Below are positions 1 to 7,313 of a stretch of 10,652 bases of DNA, piece by piece (the stretch's first letter is position 1; each line of letters begins with the position of its first letter). The position numbers and the translations under genes are program-made. The notes under the pieces were generated by a model. The model was given only the letters and a program-made list of their open reading frames with translations. It ran no database searches and was not told the DNA's origin. Source of the DNA: Deltaproteobacteria bacterium. Its GTDB lineage: Bacteria > Myxococcota > Myxococcia > SLRQ01. The stretch lies in NCBI GenBank assembly GCA_007128675.1, contig SKWY01000056.1:1-10652 (forward strand), given 5' to 3'.

Positions 1-1159
1 CTCCGCGCTCGAGCTGGCCCAGCCTCTTGATGCCGACGACCGTCAGGCCAAAACGGTCACGAAAACGAAGCTCCTTTACCGTCTTTCCCGAAAGCCGTGA
101 TCTCGGTGTTAGAAGCACCTCGGCGATTCCCGTCTCCGGTCCCACGACACCTTCATCTATCCTCGCCTGGTCCCCATCCTTGCGGGCGGTCTCGTGGAGC
201 ACCACCTCTTCATGCCTGACAAGCTTGGCAATCGCGTCCGCGTCACCTTGAAGCAATAGCACGTGGCCTGTCTCGAGCCGGGTGCTCGCTCCCGCCGGCA
301 TGGCTTCGAGCCGGCGAGTGCCTCTCCAACCACCTACCGCAAACGCCGACTCCTCCTCCGGACGATAGAGCTCGACTACCGTCAGACCGAAACGATTGGA
401 AAGATCCGCCTCGGCGAGCGTGCTCCCCTCCAAGGAGGAGTCCTCGGCTACGCGTACACGAAACAAGGTCGAGGCCAGGTCGTATGTCGTGGCGAGTTCC
501 TCGCTCGTTACCGCGCCCTCCACCTGTTGCTGGGTAGCGGGGCTCGGTCTCTCCGGGAGCATTCGCCTCCCGACAAGAAGCATGAAGGCGACGCCGACAA
601 CCAGGACAATGAGCCCAATAGGGGTGAAGGAGAAGAAACCAAAGGGCTCACGGTCCATGGACTGAAGCTGAGTGGCCACCACGATGTTCGGGGGCGTCCC
701 GATCAAGGTGAGCATGCCGCCCAGAAGAGAAGCCACCGAAACGGGGATCAGAAGCTTGGAGGGAGGTATTCGCTTGCTGCACGCAATGCCCATCACGACG
801 GGCAACATAACGGCCACGGTGCCAGTCGAGCTCATGAAACCAGAGAGAATCGCCACGGACACCATGATGACGGCGATGAGCTTGACCTCGCTATCACCCG
901 CCAAGCGCGCCGGCAGCCTCCCCATCTTGTGGGCGACACCGGTCTGAAAGAGGCCGTCGCCCACCACGAACAAGCCCGCTATGATAATCACTACGGGCTC
1001 CGAGAACCCCGCTAGAGCCTCGGCCGGCTCGAGAATGCCGGTGACCGTAAGCGCCAGTAGAGAAAGAATCGCCACCAAATCGAGCCTGAGCTTTTCACTG
1101 ACGAACAATATGATCGTCGCAAGAAGCACGGCGAAGACTAATGCTATTTCCGCTGTCAT
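1..1159 (-). CDS. SLC13/DASS-family permease with TrkA-C (RCK_C) domains, C-terminus outside window
   Basis: Inner-membrane anion transporter of the divalent anion:Na+ symporter type; the substrate (sulfate, dicarboxylate or other) cannot be read from this fragment. Translating the minus strand gives 386 residues from ATG at 1159 to the window edge. Hydrophobic helices fill residues 1-200. Family motifs are visible: SSTGTVAVMLPV (110-121), at the place of the SNT motif, and LIGTPPNIVV (152-161). From about 233 the protein becomes hydrophilic, with one TrkA-C-like domain (about 233-310, containing NRFGLTVVELYRP) and the start of a second (about 343 on, containing RDRFGLTVVGIKR). Members with this design usually continue into a second membrane half, which would lie left of the window. 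The start is well bounded because an in-frame TAG lies 18 nt upstream; the ribosome binding site is weak. It is divergent from the GAF gene. Family assignment is confident, substrate is not. Confidence 0.88.
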   Translation of the reverse strand, partial: MTAEIALVFAVLLATIILFVSEKLRLDLVAILSLLALTVTGILEPAEALAGFSEPVVIIIAGLFVVGDGLFQTGVAHKMGRLPARLAGDSEVKLIAVIMVSVAILSGFMSSTGTVAVMLPVVMGIACSKRIPPSKLLIPVSVASLLGGMLTLIGTPPNIVVATQLQSMDREPFGFFSFTPIGLIVLVVGVAFMLLVGRRMLPERPSPATQQQVEGAVTSEELATTYDLASTLFRVRVAEDSSLEGSTLAEADLSNRFGLTVVELYRPEEESAFAVGGWRGTRRLEAMPAGASTRLETGHVLLLQGDADAIAKLVRHEEVVLHETARKDGDQARIDEGVVGPETGIAEVLLTPRSRLSGKTVKELRFRDRFGLTVVGIKRLGQLERG

Positions 1160-1567
1160 TATGTGGGTATTGACCTAGAAGGCCCCATGAGGCCAATCTT
1201 TTTTTCGGAATTCTCTTGGTTCCAACGAATGTGCTCGGAGATGGACCGACGCACCTCGCGAGCGGACAATAGGCGAACACGAACCTACAAGCCGAAAGGC
1301 TCGATGAGAACGACCGGTCAAGGGCTATTTTTGGGGGGAGCTTAGCTCCCGATCAAAGGCGCCACAAGAAGAATGCCGGAGAGGCGGGAAGCCTCGCCCT
1401 CCCCCGTTCTCATTCCGCGCAGGCAAGAACTCCGAGTAACTTTCCACTCGCATCTACGCCCCCTTGAGCCCGTGTCTCTTCGTGCCACGAAAGCGCGTAG
1501 AGCATGTCGGAAACCCAACCAGAAATGACTTTCATGAACTCTGGGGCATGCTATGCTCTGCTGCGCC
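1160..1567. other. Divergent intergenic region with several short inverted repeats
   Basis: This stretch separates two divergent genes and should carry both promoters, but I found no convincing -35/-10 pair on either strand. It holds several short inverted repeats: GGCC-N6-GGCC (1181-1194), TTGG-TT-CCAA (1216-1225), the 8-bp palindrome CTCGCGAG (1255-1262), AGCC-GAAA-GGCT (1290-1301), GGGAGC-TTA-GCTCCC (1336-1350) and GAGGC-N5-GCCTC (1381-1395). These could be operators or RNA hairpins in the long permease leader, or chance. No tRNA, known riboswitch fold or credible long ORF was recognised. Confidence 0.6.
1336..1350. repeat. Perfect inverted repeat, 6-bp arms with 3-nt loop
   Basis: GGGAGC and GCTCCC flank TTA. 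There is no T-tract on the 3' side in either orientation, so it does not look like an intrinsic terminator. It lies about 180 bp upstream of the permease start and about 220 bp upstream of the GAF gene, so an operator or leader hairpin is possible. Confidence 0.35.
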
Positions 1568-2302
1568 ATGTCGGAACCACCCCCAGATAACAGATCCACG
1601 CAGCTCATCAACCTTCTCGAGAAGAGTCAGGCCTTTGCGGAGAAGATCCTTAGCGAGAACGAGAAGTCTCGACGAGAGTACGAAGCCTTGGAGGTTCGTT
1701 GCCGAGCAGCAGAAAGAGAACGTGACGAGCTTCGAGAGAGATTTCACCCAAGCACGACCGAGGCCCCCAAAGACAATGACGAGCTTCGCGAGATCGAGGC
1801 GGAACTCAATAACTTGGCCAACCTTCATGTGGCGACATGGCAGCTCCATGGCTCCCTGAAGCTCTCGGACGCCGTTTCTGTCGTCGTCGAAATCTGCCTC
1901 AACCTGGTGGGCGTTTCTTCCGTTGCCCTCTACCTGCACGATGAAAAGGCTCGGCGACTATTACCGGTCAAGAGCCATGGCTTGGAAGAAGCTCCCACAA
2001 TAATAGACCTAGACTCCCCTGGCCCCGTAAGCGAGGCACTGGCCTCGGGAAGCGCGATCGTGCGGGAGGACAGCATGCCGGTGGCGGTGGTGCCCCTGTC
2101 AATCTCTGGACGGCTGATCGGCGTCCTCGTGATGGAGCAGCTTCTGCCACATAAGGAAGGACTCTCCGACTTGGATTACGAGTTTTTCGACCTTCTGGGA
2201 AGACAGGCTGCGAACGCCATTCTCAGCGCATACCTTGCCGCAACTTCGGATATCCCTCTAAGTGCGGAAGGCATCGAGAAGGCACTGGGGACAACCGACT
2301 AG
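1568..2302 (+). CDS. Coiled-coil GAF-domain protein
   Basis: Probable cytoplasmic sensory protein of 244 residues. Residues about 10-95 are rich in Glu, Arg, Lys and Leu in a coiled-coil pattern (for example RREYEALEVRCRAAERERDE). Residues about 98-222 form a GAF domain, with an N-terminal helix, a strand VGVSSVALYLHD, a central strand MPVAVVPLSISGRLIGVLVM and a closing helix FFDLLGRQAANAIL. GAF domains bind small ligands or mediate dimerisation; no ligand can be predicted here. There is no kinase, cyclase, phosphodiesterase or DNA-binding domain and no membrane segment, so output must come from a partner. The nearest candidate is the receiver gene 27 bp downstream. The start is chosen at MSEPPPD; an in-frame ATG at 1553 (adding MLCCA, with GGGG 6 nt upstream) is the alternative, and neither has a strong ribosome binding site. 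Confidence 0.85.
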   Translation: MSEPPPDNRSTQLINLLEKSQAFAEKILSENEKSRREYEALEVRCRAAERERDELRERFHPSTTEAPKDNDELREIEAELNNLANLHVATWQLHGSLKLSDAVSVVVEICLNLVGVSSVALYLHDEKARRLLPVKSHGLEEAPTIIDLDSPGPVSEALASGSAIVREDSMPVAVVPLSISGRLIGVLVMEQLLPHKEGLSDLDYEFFDLLGRQAANAILSAYLAATSDIPLSAEGIEKALGTTD

Positions 2303-2329
2303 GGAACCGAGCAAAACGAGGTAACGAAA

Positions 2330-2734
2330 ATGGCGGGATTTCGTGCTCTCATCGTGGATGACTCTCCAACAATGCGACAGCTCGTGAAGATGGCGCTGCG
2401 CAGGGTCCCCGAGCTGACGGATTGTGAGGAGGCATCAAACGGCGCCGAAGCGCTGAAGGCGCTAAAGAATGGACTTTTCGATATCGTCCTACTCGATATC
2501 AACATGCCCTTGATGGACGGCCTACGTCTTTTGGATCATATCCGAGCCGATCCCTCAATCAACACCACACTGGTAGTCATGCTCACCACCGAAGGGGGAC
2601 GCGAGAAGACACAGGATGGTCTCGATCGCGGCGCGGATGCTTACCTGGCCAAGCCCGTCAAGGCTCCTCATGTTGTCTCGGTCGTCAGCGATCTTTTGAA
2701 CGGTCGCGAACCTAGGAGCGCCTCCTCCTCTTGA
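2330..2734 (+). CDS. Stand-alone CheY-like response regulator receiver
   Basis: Single receiver domain of 134 residues with no output domain. All expected residues are present: acidic pair D10-D11 (LIVDD), phospho-acceptor D56 (IVLLDINMP), T86 (LTT), Y105 and K108 (AYLAKPVK). It should therefore be phosphorylated by a histidine kinase and use Thr/Tyr coupling to bind a target. No kinase or chemotaxis gene is in the window. GAGG lies 8 nt before the ATG, and the gene follows the GAF gene by 27 bp with no terminator between, so co-transcription is likely. It could act in chemotaxis, gliding or pilus motility, or a phosphorelay; the sequence does not say which. The last residues (REPRSASSS) are a short polar tail. 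Confidence 0.92.
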   Translation: MAGFRALIVDDSPTMRQLVKMALRRVPELTDCEEASNGAEALKALKNGLFDIVLLDINMPLMDGLRLLDHIRADPSINTTLVVMLTTEGGREKTQDGLDRGADAYLAKPVKAPHVVSVVSDLLNGREPRSASSS

Positions 2735-2744
2735 CGCTCCTTTC
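2714..2744 (+). terminator. Possible weak terminator hairpin spanning the receiver stop codon
   Basis: AGGAGCG (2714-2720) can pair with CGCTCCT (2735-2741), a 7-bp GC-rich stem, and the 3' arm runs into a short TTTC. The 14-nt loop contains the stop codon of the receiver gene. A competing hairpin AGGAG-CGC-CTCCT (2714-2726) exists. The loop is long and the U-tract poor, so this is tentative. The rest of the 187 bp up to the next gene shows only small hairpins and no clear promoter. Confidence 0.25.
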
Positions 2745-2904
2745 GATCCTAAGGCTGTCGAAAACAAAGGAGACAGGCTCCCTGCGGGCGTCTTGGCTCT
2801 CGCCTTGGGCTCTTTGTCGTTTGTTTGAGCAGTTCCCGCAGAACCGCTCTTCAATAAATCTCATCGCCGTGACTCATTGGCGGATTGAAGTACCTTTTCG
2901 CCAT

Positions 2905-2912
2905 GGAGGAAG
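2905..2912 (+). promoter_or_regulatory. Ribosome binding site of the oligopeptidase gene
   Basis: GGAGGAAG is a strong Shine-Dalgarno sequence. GGAGG ends 12 nt before the ATG at 2922, a slightly long spacing, and GAAG brings complementarity closer. An ATG at 2903 just before it is out of frame with the oligopeptidase and is not a start. Confidence 0.65.
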
Positions 2913-2921
2913 ACCCGAAAA

Positions 2922-4961
2922 ATGAAAGTGAACGATCCATATATTTGGCTAGAAGACCTGACGGCCGAGCCGGTCATCGAGTGGGTCCAACAGCGCAACG
3001 CGATTACTCAGCGACGACTGGAAGCTTCGCCTGACTTCACCGAGCTTCGTGATGATCTGCTAGCCATCTACGACTCGAAGGAACAAATCCCCTATTTGAA
3101 GAAACATGGCCAGCTCTTCTACAACTTCTGGCGAGACGACGCTCATGAGCGTGGCGTATGGCGCCGAACTACCCTCGAAGAGTACGAGAAGACCGAGCCC
3201 CGGTGGGAAACAGTCATCAATCTAGATGAGCTCGCCGAGTCGGAGGGGGAGAACTGGGTTTGGAAGGATGCCTACTTTCTATACCCAGGCCAAGACCGCT
3301 GTCTAATCTCCCTATCTCGCGGCGGAGCCGACGCCACGGTTGTTCGGGAGTTCGACGTCGAAAGCAAGGAGTTTGTGGCCAACGGGTTCGAGCTGCCAGA
3401 AGCCAAGCAAATGATCTCTTGGATCGATCGCGATCTGCTCTATGCCTGTACCGACTTTGGTAACGGTTCGATGACTGACTCGGGATATCCTAGAATCGTC
3501 AAGGAGTGGAAGCGGGGCACACCGATCGAGCAGGCCAAGACACTTTTCGAGGGCAGGAGCACCGACGTCATGGTGGGCGCCGCTCACGACTTCACACCGG
3601 GTTTCGAGCGCGACATCCTGTGGCGAGCACGCTCCTTCTTCGAGGTCGAGTACCATCTTAGGCAGGGTGAGGATCTCATTCGAATCGATGTTCAAGAGAG
3701 CGCAAGGCTCCACTTTTTTGAGCGGTATCTTCTTCTTAGTTTGCGCGAGCCGTGGGAGGTCAATGGACAGACTTATCCTGCCGGAGCACTGCTGGCCACG
3801 CCGCTAGATGCCTACCTGTCGGGATCCCGCAATCTCGAGATCCTCTTCGAGCCAAGTAACAATGTGTCCCTTCTTTCCTTGATAACGACTCGGGATCACG
3901 TCTTCATCAATGTCCTGGACGACGTCAAGAACCAAATCTACCTTCTCACCCCAAAAACCTCTGGATGGAGCAAGGAGCCCCTGAAAGACGCCCCGAGTCT
4001 CGGCTCCCTCGAAGTCGAAGCGGTGGATAAATGTGACGGCAACGACATATTCCTGACAGCGACCGACTTCATCAACCCTACCACCTACTATCATGCTCGA
4101 GCAGGACAGGCCCCACGAAAGCTCAAAGCTCTGCCGGCCTTCTTCGACTCCAAAGATCTCGAGGTGACCCAGCGCTTCGTGAAGAGCAAGGACGGTACAC
4201 GCGTTCCTTACTTCACTATTGCGCCGAAGAATACGAGGCTGGATGGGACGAATCCGACTCTTCTTACCGGATACGGTGGGTTCGAGATCTCCTTATTGCC
4301 AAGCTACAAACCGGATGTAGGGCGAGCCTGGCTATCCCAGGGAGGCGTATACGTATCGGCCAACATACGCGGCGGCGGAGAGTATGGACCTCATTGGCAC
4401 CAGGCGGCCATCAAGGAAGAACGACCACGTGCCTACGAGGACTTTGCCGCGGTAGCACGAGACCTGATCGATCGCGGTGTGACCAGCCCTTCAAGGCTAG
4501 GCGTCAGGGGCGGATCGAACGGCGGTCTGCTCGTGGGTAACATGCTCACATCGTATCCCGAACTCTTCGGCGCCGTGGTTTGCGCGGTACCCCTTCTCGA
4601 TATGAAACGCTACCACCTCCTGCTCGCTGGAGCATCTTGGATGGCCGAATATGGTAATCCGGACAATCCCGAGGAGTGGGCCTACATTCGCTCCTTCTCG
4701 CCCTACCACAACGTCAAAGAGGGCGATAAATACCCTCCCGTCCTGTTCGTCACATCGACTCGTGATGACCGGGTCCATCCTGGCCATGCGCGAAAGATGA
4801 TGGCGCTCATGGAGGACCAAGGCCACAAGGTCTACTACTACGAGAACATCGAGGGCGGCCACGGCGCCGCCGCCAACAATCGCCAGGCAGCCCATCTTGG
4901 AACTCTAGCCTGGACGTTCTTGAAAGAGATCCTGTTTCTTTCTAATGACAGCCAGAAGTAA
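2922..4961 (+). CDS. Prolyl oligopeptidase family serine peptidase (S9A)
   Basis: Cytoplasmic serine oligopeptidase of 679 residues, the usual size for prolyl oligopeptidases, which cleave short peptides after proline. It opens with the family N-terminal motif (DPYIWLED, then a WV-Q-N stretch at 21-26) and has no signal peptide. Residues about 70-410 are the beta-propeller that filters substrates by size; about 430-679 are the alpha/beta-hydrolase domain. The catalytic triad is visible: Ser532 in RGGSNGGLL, Asp615 in TRDDRV (with Arg617) and His647 in EGGHGA. The oxyanion region YGGFE (451-455) and NIRGGGEYGPHWH (481-493) are intact. It looks active. The propeller resembles a bacterial S9A subgroup rather than the classical eukaryotic enzyme, so strict proline specificity is assumed from the family. 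Its last 20 bp overlap the end of the convergent lipoprotein gene. Lysine content is normal (about 31), unlike the two genes to its right. Confidence 0.95.
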   Translation: MKVNDPYIWLEDLTAEPVIEWVQQRNAITQRRLEASPDFTELRDDLLAIYDSKEQIPYLKKHGQLFYNFWRDDAHERGVWRRTTLEEYEKTEPRWETVINLDELAESEGENWVWKDAYFLYPGQDRCLISLSRGGADATVVREFDVESKEFVANGFELPEAKQMISWIDRDLLYACTDFGNGSMTDSGYPRIVKEWKRGTPIEQAKTLFEGRSTDVMVGAAHDFTPGFERDILWRARSFFEVEYHLRQGEDLIRIDVQESARLHFFERYLLLSLREPWEVNGQTYPAGALLATPLDAYLSGSRNLEILFEPSNNVSLLSLITTRDHVFINVLDDVKNQIYLLTPKTSGWSKEPLKDAPSLGSLEVEAVDKCDGNDIFLTATDFINPTTYYHARAGQAPRKLKALPAFFDSKDLEVTQRFVKSKDGTRVPYFTIAPKNTRLDGTNPTLLTGYGGFEISLLPSYKPDVGRAWLSQGGVYVSANIRGGGEYGPHWHQAAIKEERPRAYEDFAAVARDLIDRGVTSPSRLGVRGGSNGGLLVGNMLTSYPELFGAVVCAVPLLDMKRYHLLLAGASWMAEYGNPDNPEEWAYIRSFSPYHNVKEGDKYPPVLFVTSTRDDRVHPGHARKMMALMEDQGHKVYYYENIEGGHGAAANNRQAAHLGTLAWTFLKEILFLSNDSQK

Positions 4962-5652
4962 AAACGTCATCTCGCCCGTCGCCCACGATATCCCCGATGA
5001 GAATTCGTGAAACACCGAGCGAGGAAATGCGCAGCTGTTCCCAAGAGGAAGCACCGCCCCACGAAACATACCAACGAGAAGCCGAAGACCGGAGGACATC
5101 GGTTCTGCCATCACCGTTGAAATCGCCAAAGCGCAGTTGAGGTAAGAGCGTTCCAGAGGAGTTGAGGGTCTCCCACGACGAAGCACCACCCCAGGAAACC
5201 TGCCATAACGAACCGTTGGCCCGGAAGATATCCGCCTTGCCATCGCCGTTGAAATCTCCCACCGCGAGCTGCTCCATCCCAATACTGGAGGAGTTCAGCG
5301 TTTGCCAGGCCGAGGTTCCACCAAAGGAGACGCGCCACTCCGAACCCGTGGCATGGAAGACGTCGGTCTTTCCGTCCCCATTGAAGTCACCGAAAAGAAG
5401 ATCGGGCAACGTCTCGGAAGCACTTCTTAGAGTCTGCCAGCTAGAAGTTCCGCCAAAGGACACACGCCACTCCGAGCCCGTTGCTCGAAAAACGTCCGTC
5501 TTGCCATCGCCATTGAAGTCGCCAAAAGCGAGATCGGCCAGGGTTACCGCCGATGTGTTCAGAGTTTGCCAGGAACCCGAGGCACCATATACGACGCGCC
5601 ACTGACCGCTTATGGTCGCGAACACGTCAGCCTTACCGTCACCGTTGAAATC
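4942..5652 (-). repeat. Six tandem 132-bp FG-GAP-like repeat units
   Basis: The 44-residue unit begins at the calcium loop DFNGDG(K/R)xDV(F/L). It continues through a W-x-V-x-(F/Y/W)-G-x-x-x-(S/A)-W motif to (F/V)G before the next loop. Loops start near 5652, 5520, 5388, 5256, 5124 and 4992. Five are canonical and the last is degenerate (DIVGDGRDDVF). In eukaryotic integrins such loops sit in beta-propeller blades; the 44-residue period is shorter than the usual blade of about 60. Confidence 0.9.
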
Positions 5653-7311
5653 TCTCAAGACGAGGTTCGAGACGTCACGTCCGGAGACCGAGCCATAAAG
5701 CCAAGGCCCCTGACCTCCGCCGGCATAGCACCAACGCTCCCTTTCACAATCGTCGGCACCCTGGTTGTACTGATTGGGAGCGGATTGACCGAAGGGATTC
5801 TCGTCAACGTACATGTTTCCGGCAAAATGTCTTTGATCAGCGGCAGTGGAAGCACTGGAGCGAGCTAGACAGTTGTCGAAGAGCCAGGCACCCTCCTCTG
5901 GACGGCCCCGGATCACCATAGTGTAGTAATCATCCACAAGAACCGTATTGTCATGAATCTGAATATTCGTTCCAGCCCATGGCGATCCATCACCGACATT
6001 TTCATTGGAGCCGTGCATGTCGAAGACATGACCATTGGCGTGCTCATCGACGAAGTTATTGCGAGCAACATAGGACTGACCGGGCTCTCCGCTTCCAGCA
6101 ATTGCGTGGCGGTTGTAATTGAAACGATTCCACTCGACTAGAGTCTCTACTACGTCGGAGCCTCCTCTCATCAACACAACACCGTAGCCCAATCCCTGTC
6201 TCTGGGTGTGGTGAATATAGTTATGATGCACGTGGATGTCTCTCGCGTTTCGAAGATTGATAGCCGCATGAGCCCAACCCGCAAGCTCATTATTGTCAAT
6301 CTCTACGCGATCGGCATTCTCCACCGAAATGCCGATGGATGGTGAGGTGCAGTCTCGGCAATTGACTCCTCCCGTCCTATCCGGCTGAGTGCAGTTGTCG
6401 GGATACTCGGGCGGACACTGCGTGGGATCATTGCCCAAAATGCGCAGGCCCGTGATTCGAACGTCGTCTCCACATACCTCGAGCATGGGACGCAGCACCT
6501 CTGTCGTATAGATCACACCACCAGCGGAGCCATTCAAGCCTCGGCCACCAGCAAGCCAAACGCCGGCAGGTATGCAAAGGTTTCCTCGCCCTGTCAGATC
6601 AATTCTGGCCTCATTGGACACATAAACAATCTCTCCGTCCATGGCGTTGGCGAGCGCATCCTCGAGCTGATTGGCATTCGCCACAATGCTCATGCAATCC
6701 GGATCGGAAGAGAAGACGTCCGGATATCCAGCCCCGCCCCCAAAACGCCAGCTCGACGATGCCGGCGGGGACTCCAAGGGGTTTCGTGTTGGTCTCTCAC
6801 ATTCGGGTCCAATCGGCTCCTCGCAGCGGCCAAGATGATTGCAAGACTGCTCACCGCCGCATCCAGGCGGGCACTCTCCGCCGCAGCCATCAGGCCCGCA
6901 CTCCCTGCCCGCACAGTCCGGCGTGCACTCTCCTTCACGGCACTGCCCCACATCGTCACACCACTGCCCATCGCCGCATCCCGGCGGGCACTCTCCCCCG
7001 CAGCCATCAGGGCCGCACTCCCTGCCCGCACAGTCCGGCGTGCATTCTCCTTCACGGCACTGCCCGACATCGTCACACCACTGCCCATCGCCGCATCCAG
7101 GCGGGCACTGTCCCCCGCAGCCATCAGGCCCACACTCTCTGCCGAAACAATCCCGGACGCAATGACCCGAGGTCGGCTCACCCAGACATGCCGTCAAAGA
7201 GCCTGATGCTACGAGGCCGAAACCCGTGAGTAGAAGCGCCGACATGATGGCCCCGGCAAGTCTTGCGCCAAAAACGCGGAGACGAAATCTCACTATCCGG
7301 CCAGTTTGCAT
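4942..7311 (-). CDS. Lipoprotein with Cys-rich repeats, right-handed beta-helix and FG-GAP-like repeats
   Basis: Predicted surface or periplasmic lipoprotein of 789 residues, function unknown. An Arg-rich n-region and hydrophobic core end in the lipobox LTAC, making Cys42 the lipidation site; the next residue is Leu, compatible with outer-membrane sorting. Residues 47-163 are three 39-residue repeats with eight or nine Cys each (core GRECGPDGCGG). Residues about 205-500 resemble a pectate-lyase-like parallel beta-helix, with coils such as VENADRVEIDNNELAGWAHA and RNARDIHVHHNYIHHTQRQG. Residues 554-789 are six FG-GAP/VCBS-like units with the calcium loop DFNGDGKxDVF. The His, Asn and Asp-rich beta-helix could be a carbohydrate lyase or only a binding scaffold; I cannot identify catalytic residues. 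The start is ATG at 7311, because AGAGGTGG immediately precedes it; a TTG at 7332 would place that site inside the gene. It lies 58 bp after the protease gene, with no obvious terminator between, so an operon is likely. It has only four lysines against more than 50 arginines. Confidence 0.9.
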   Translation of the reverse strand: MQTGRIVRFRLRVFGARLAGAIMSALLLTGFGLVASGSLTACLGEPTSGHCVRDCFGRECGPDGCGGQCPPGCGDGQWCDDVGQCREGECTPDCAGRECGPDGCGGECPPGCGDGQWCDDVGQCREGECTPDCAGRECGPDGCGGECPPGCGGEQSCNHLGRCEEPIGPECERPTRNPLESPPASSSWRFGGGAGYPDVFSSDPDCMSIVANANQLEDALANAMDGEIVYVSNEARIDLTGRGNLCIPAGVWLAGGRGLNGSAGGVIYTTEVLRPMLEVCGDDVRITGLRILGNDPTQCPPEYPDNCTQPDRTGGVNCRDCTSPSIGISVENADRVEIDNNELAGWAHAAINLRNARDIHVHHNYIHHTQRQGLGYGVVLMRGGSDVVETLVEWNRFNYNRHAIAGSGEPGQSYVARNNFVDEHANGHVFDMHGSNENVGDGSPWAGTNIQIHDNTVLVDDYYTMVIRGRPEEGAWLFDNCLARSSASTAADQRHFAGNMYVDENPFGQSAPNQYNQGADDCERERWCYAGGGQGPWLYGSVSGRDVSNLVLRDFNGDGKADVFATISGQWRVVYGASGSWQTLNTSAVTLADLAFGDFNGDGKTDVFRATGSEWRVSFGGTSSWQTLRSASETLPDLLFGDFNGDGKTDVFHATGSEWRVSFGGTSAWQTLNSSSIGMEQLAVGDFNGDGKADIFRANGSLWQVSWGGASSWETLNSSGTLLPQLRFGDFNGDGRTDVLRSSASRWYVSWGGASSWEQLRISSLGVSRILIGDIVGDGRDDVFTSGCH
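6823..7173 (-). repeat. Three tandem 117-bp repeats encoding Cys-rich modules
   Basis: Each unit encodes 39 residues. The most regular is unit 2 (6940-7056), ECTPDCAGRECGPDGCGG followed by ECPPGCGDGQWCDDVGQC. Unit 1 is 7057-7173 and unit 3 is 6823-6939. Units 2 and 3 share their 5' portion at near nucleotide identity, and units 1 and 2 share most of theirs, including silent positions. Unit 3 diverges at its 3' end (GGEQSCNHLGRC). Such modules recur in exported Myxococcota proteins, are probably disulfide-bonded, and may act as stalks or binding modules. Confidence 0.9.
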
Positions 7312-7313
7312 TT

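Noticed and set aside
263..1015. 250-codon plus-strand ORF inside the permease region
   Set aside because: It lies opposite the permease, and its composition (runs of His, Arg, Gly and Asp) is that of antisense translation.
1181..1207. GGCC-N6-GGCC hairpin followed by seven T as a plus-strand terminator
   Set aside because: The stem is only 4 bp and no plus-strand gene lies upstream to be terminated.
1542..1557. Sigma-54-like promoter (TGGGGCATGCTATGCT) with correct GG/GC spacing
   Set aside because: The invariant GG and GC are 12 bp apart as required, but several flanking positions mismatch, and it would start transcription at the chosen ATG itself. No enhancer-binding regulator site is seen.
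2832..2845. GTTC-N5-GAAC as a LexA-type operator upstream of the oligopeptidase
   Set aside because: Half-site orientation is opposite to the GAAC-N4-GTTC type box, and the gene has no link to DNA damage.
2731..2925. 64-codon ORF between the receiver and the oligopeptidase
   Set aside because: It needs a TTG start at the receiver stop codon, has no ribosome binding site and no recognisable domain, and resembles translated spacer.
6823..7173. Tandem repeats as a CRISPR array
   Set aside because: Units are directly adjacent without unique spacers and lie in frame within a coding gene.
6835..7206. Three plus-strand ORFs with repeated Pro/His/Ser motifs
   Set aside because: They are antisense readings of the Cys-rich repeats; their repetition comes from the real gene.
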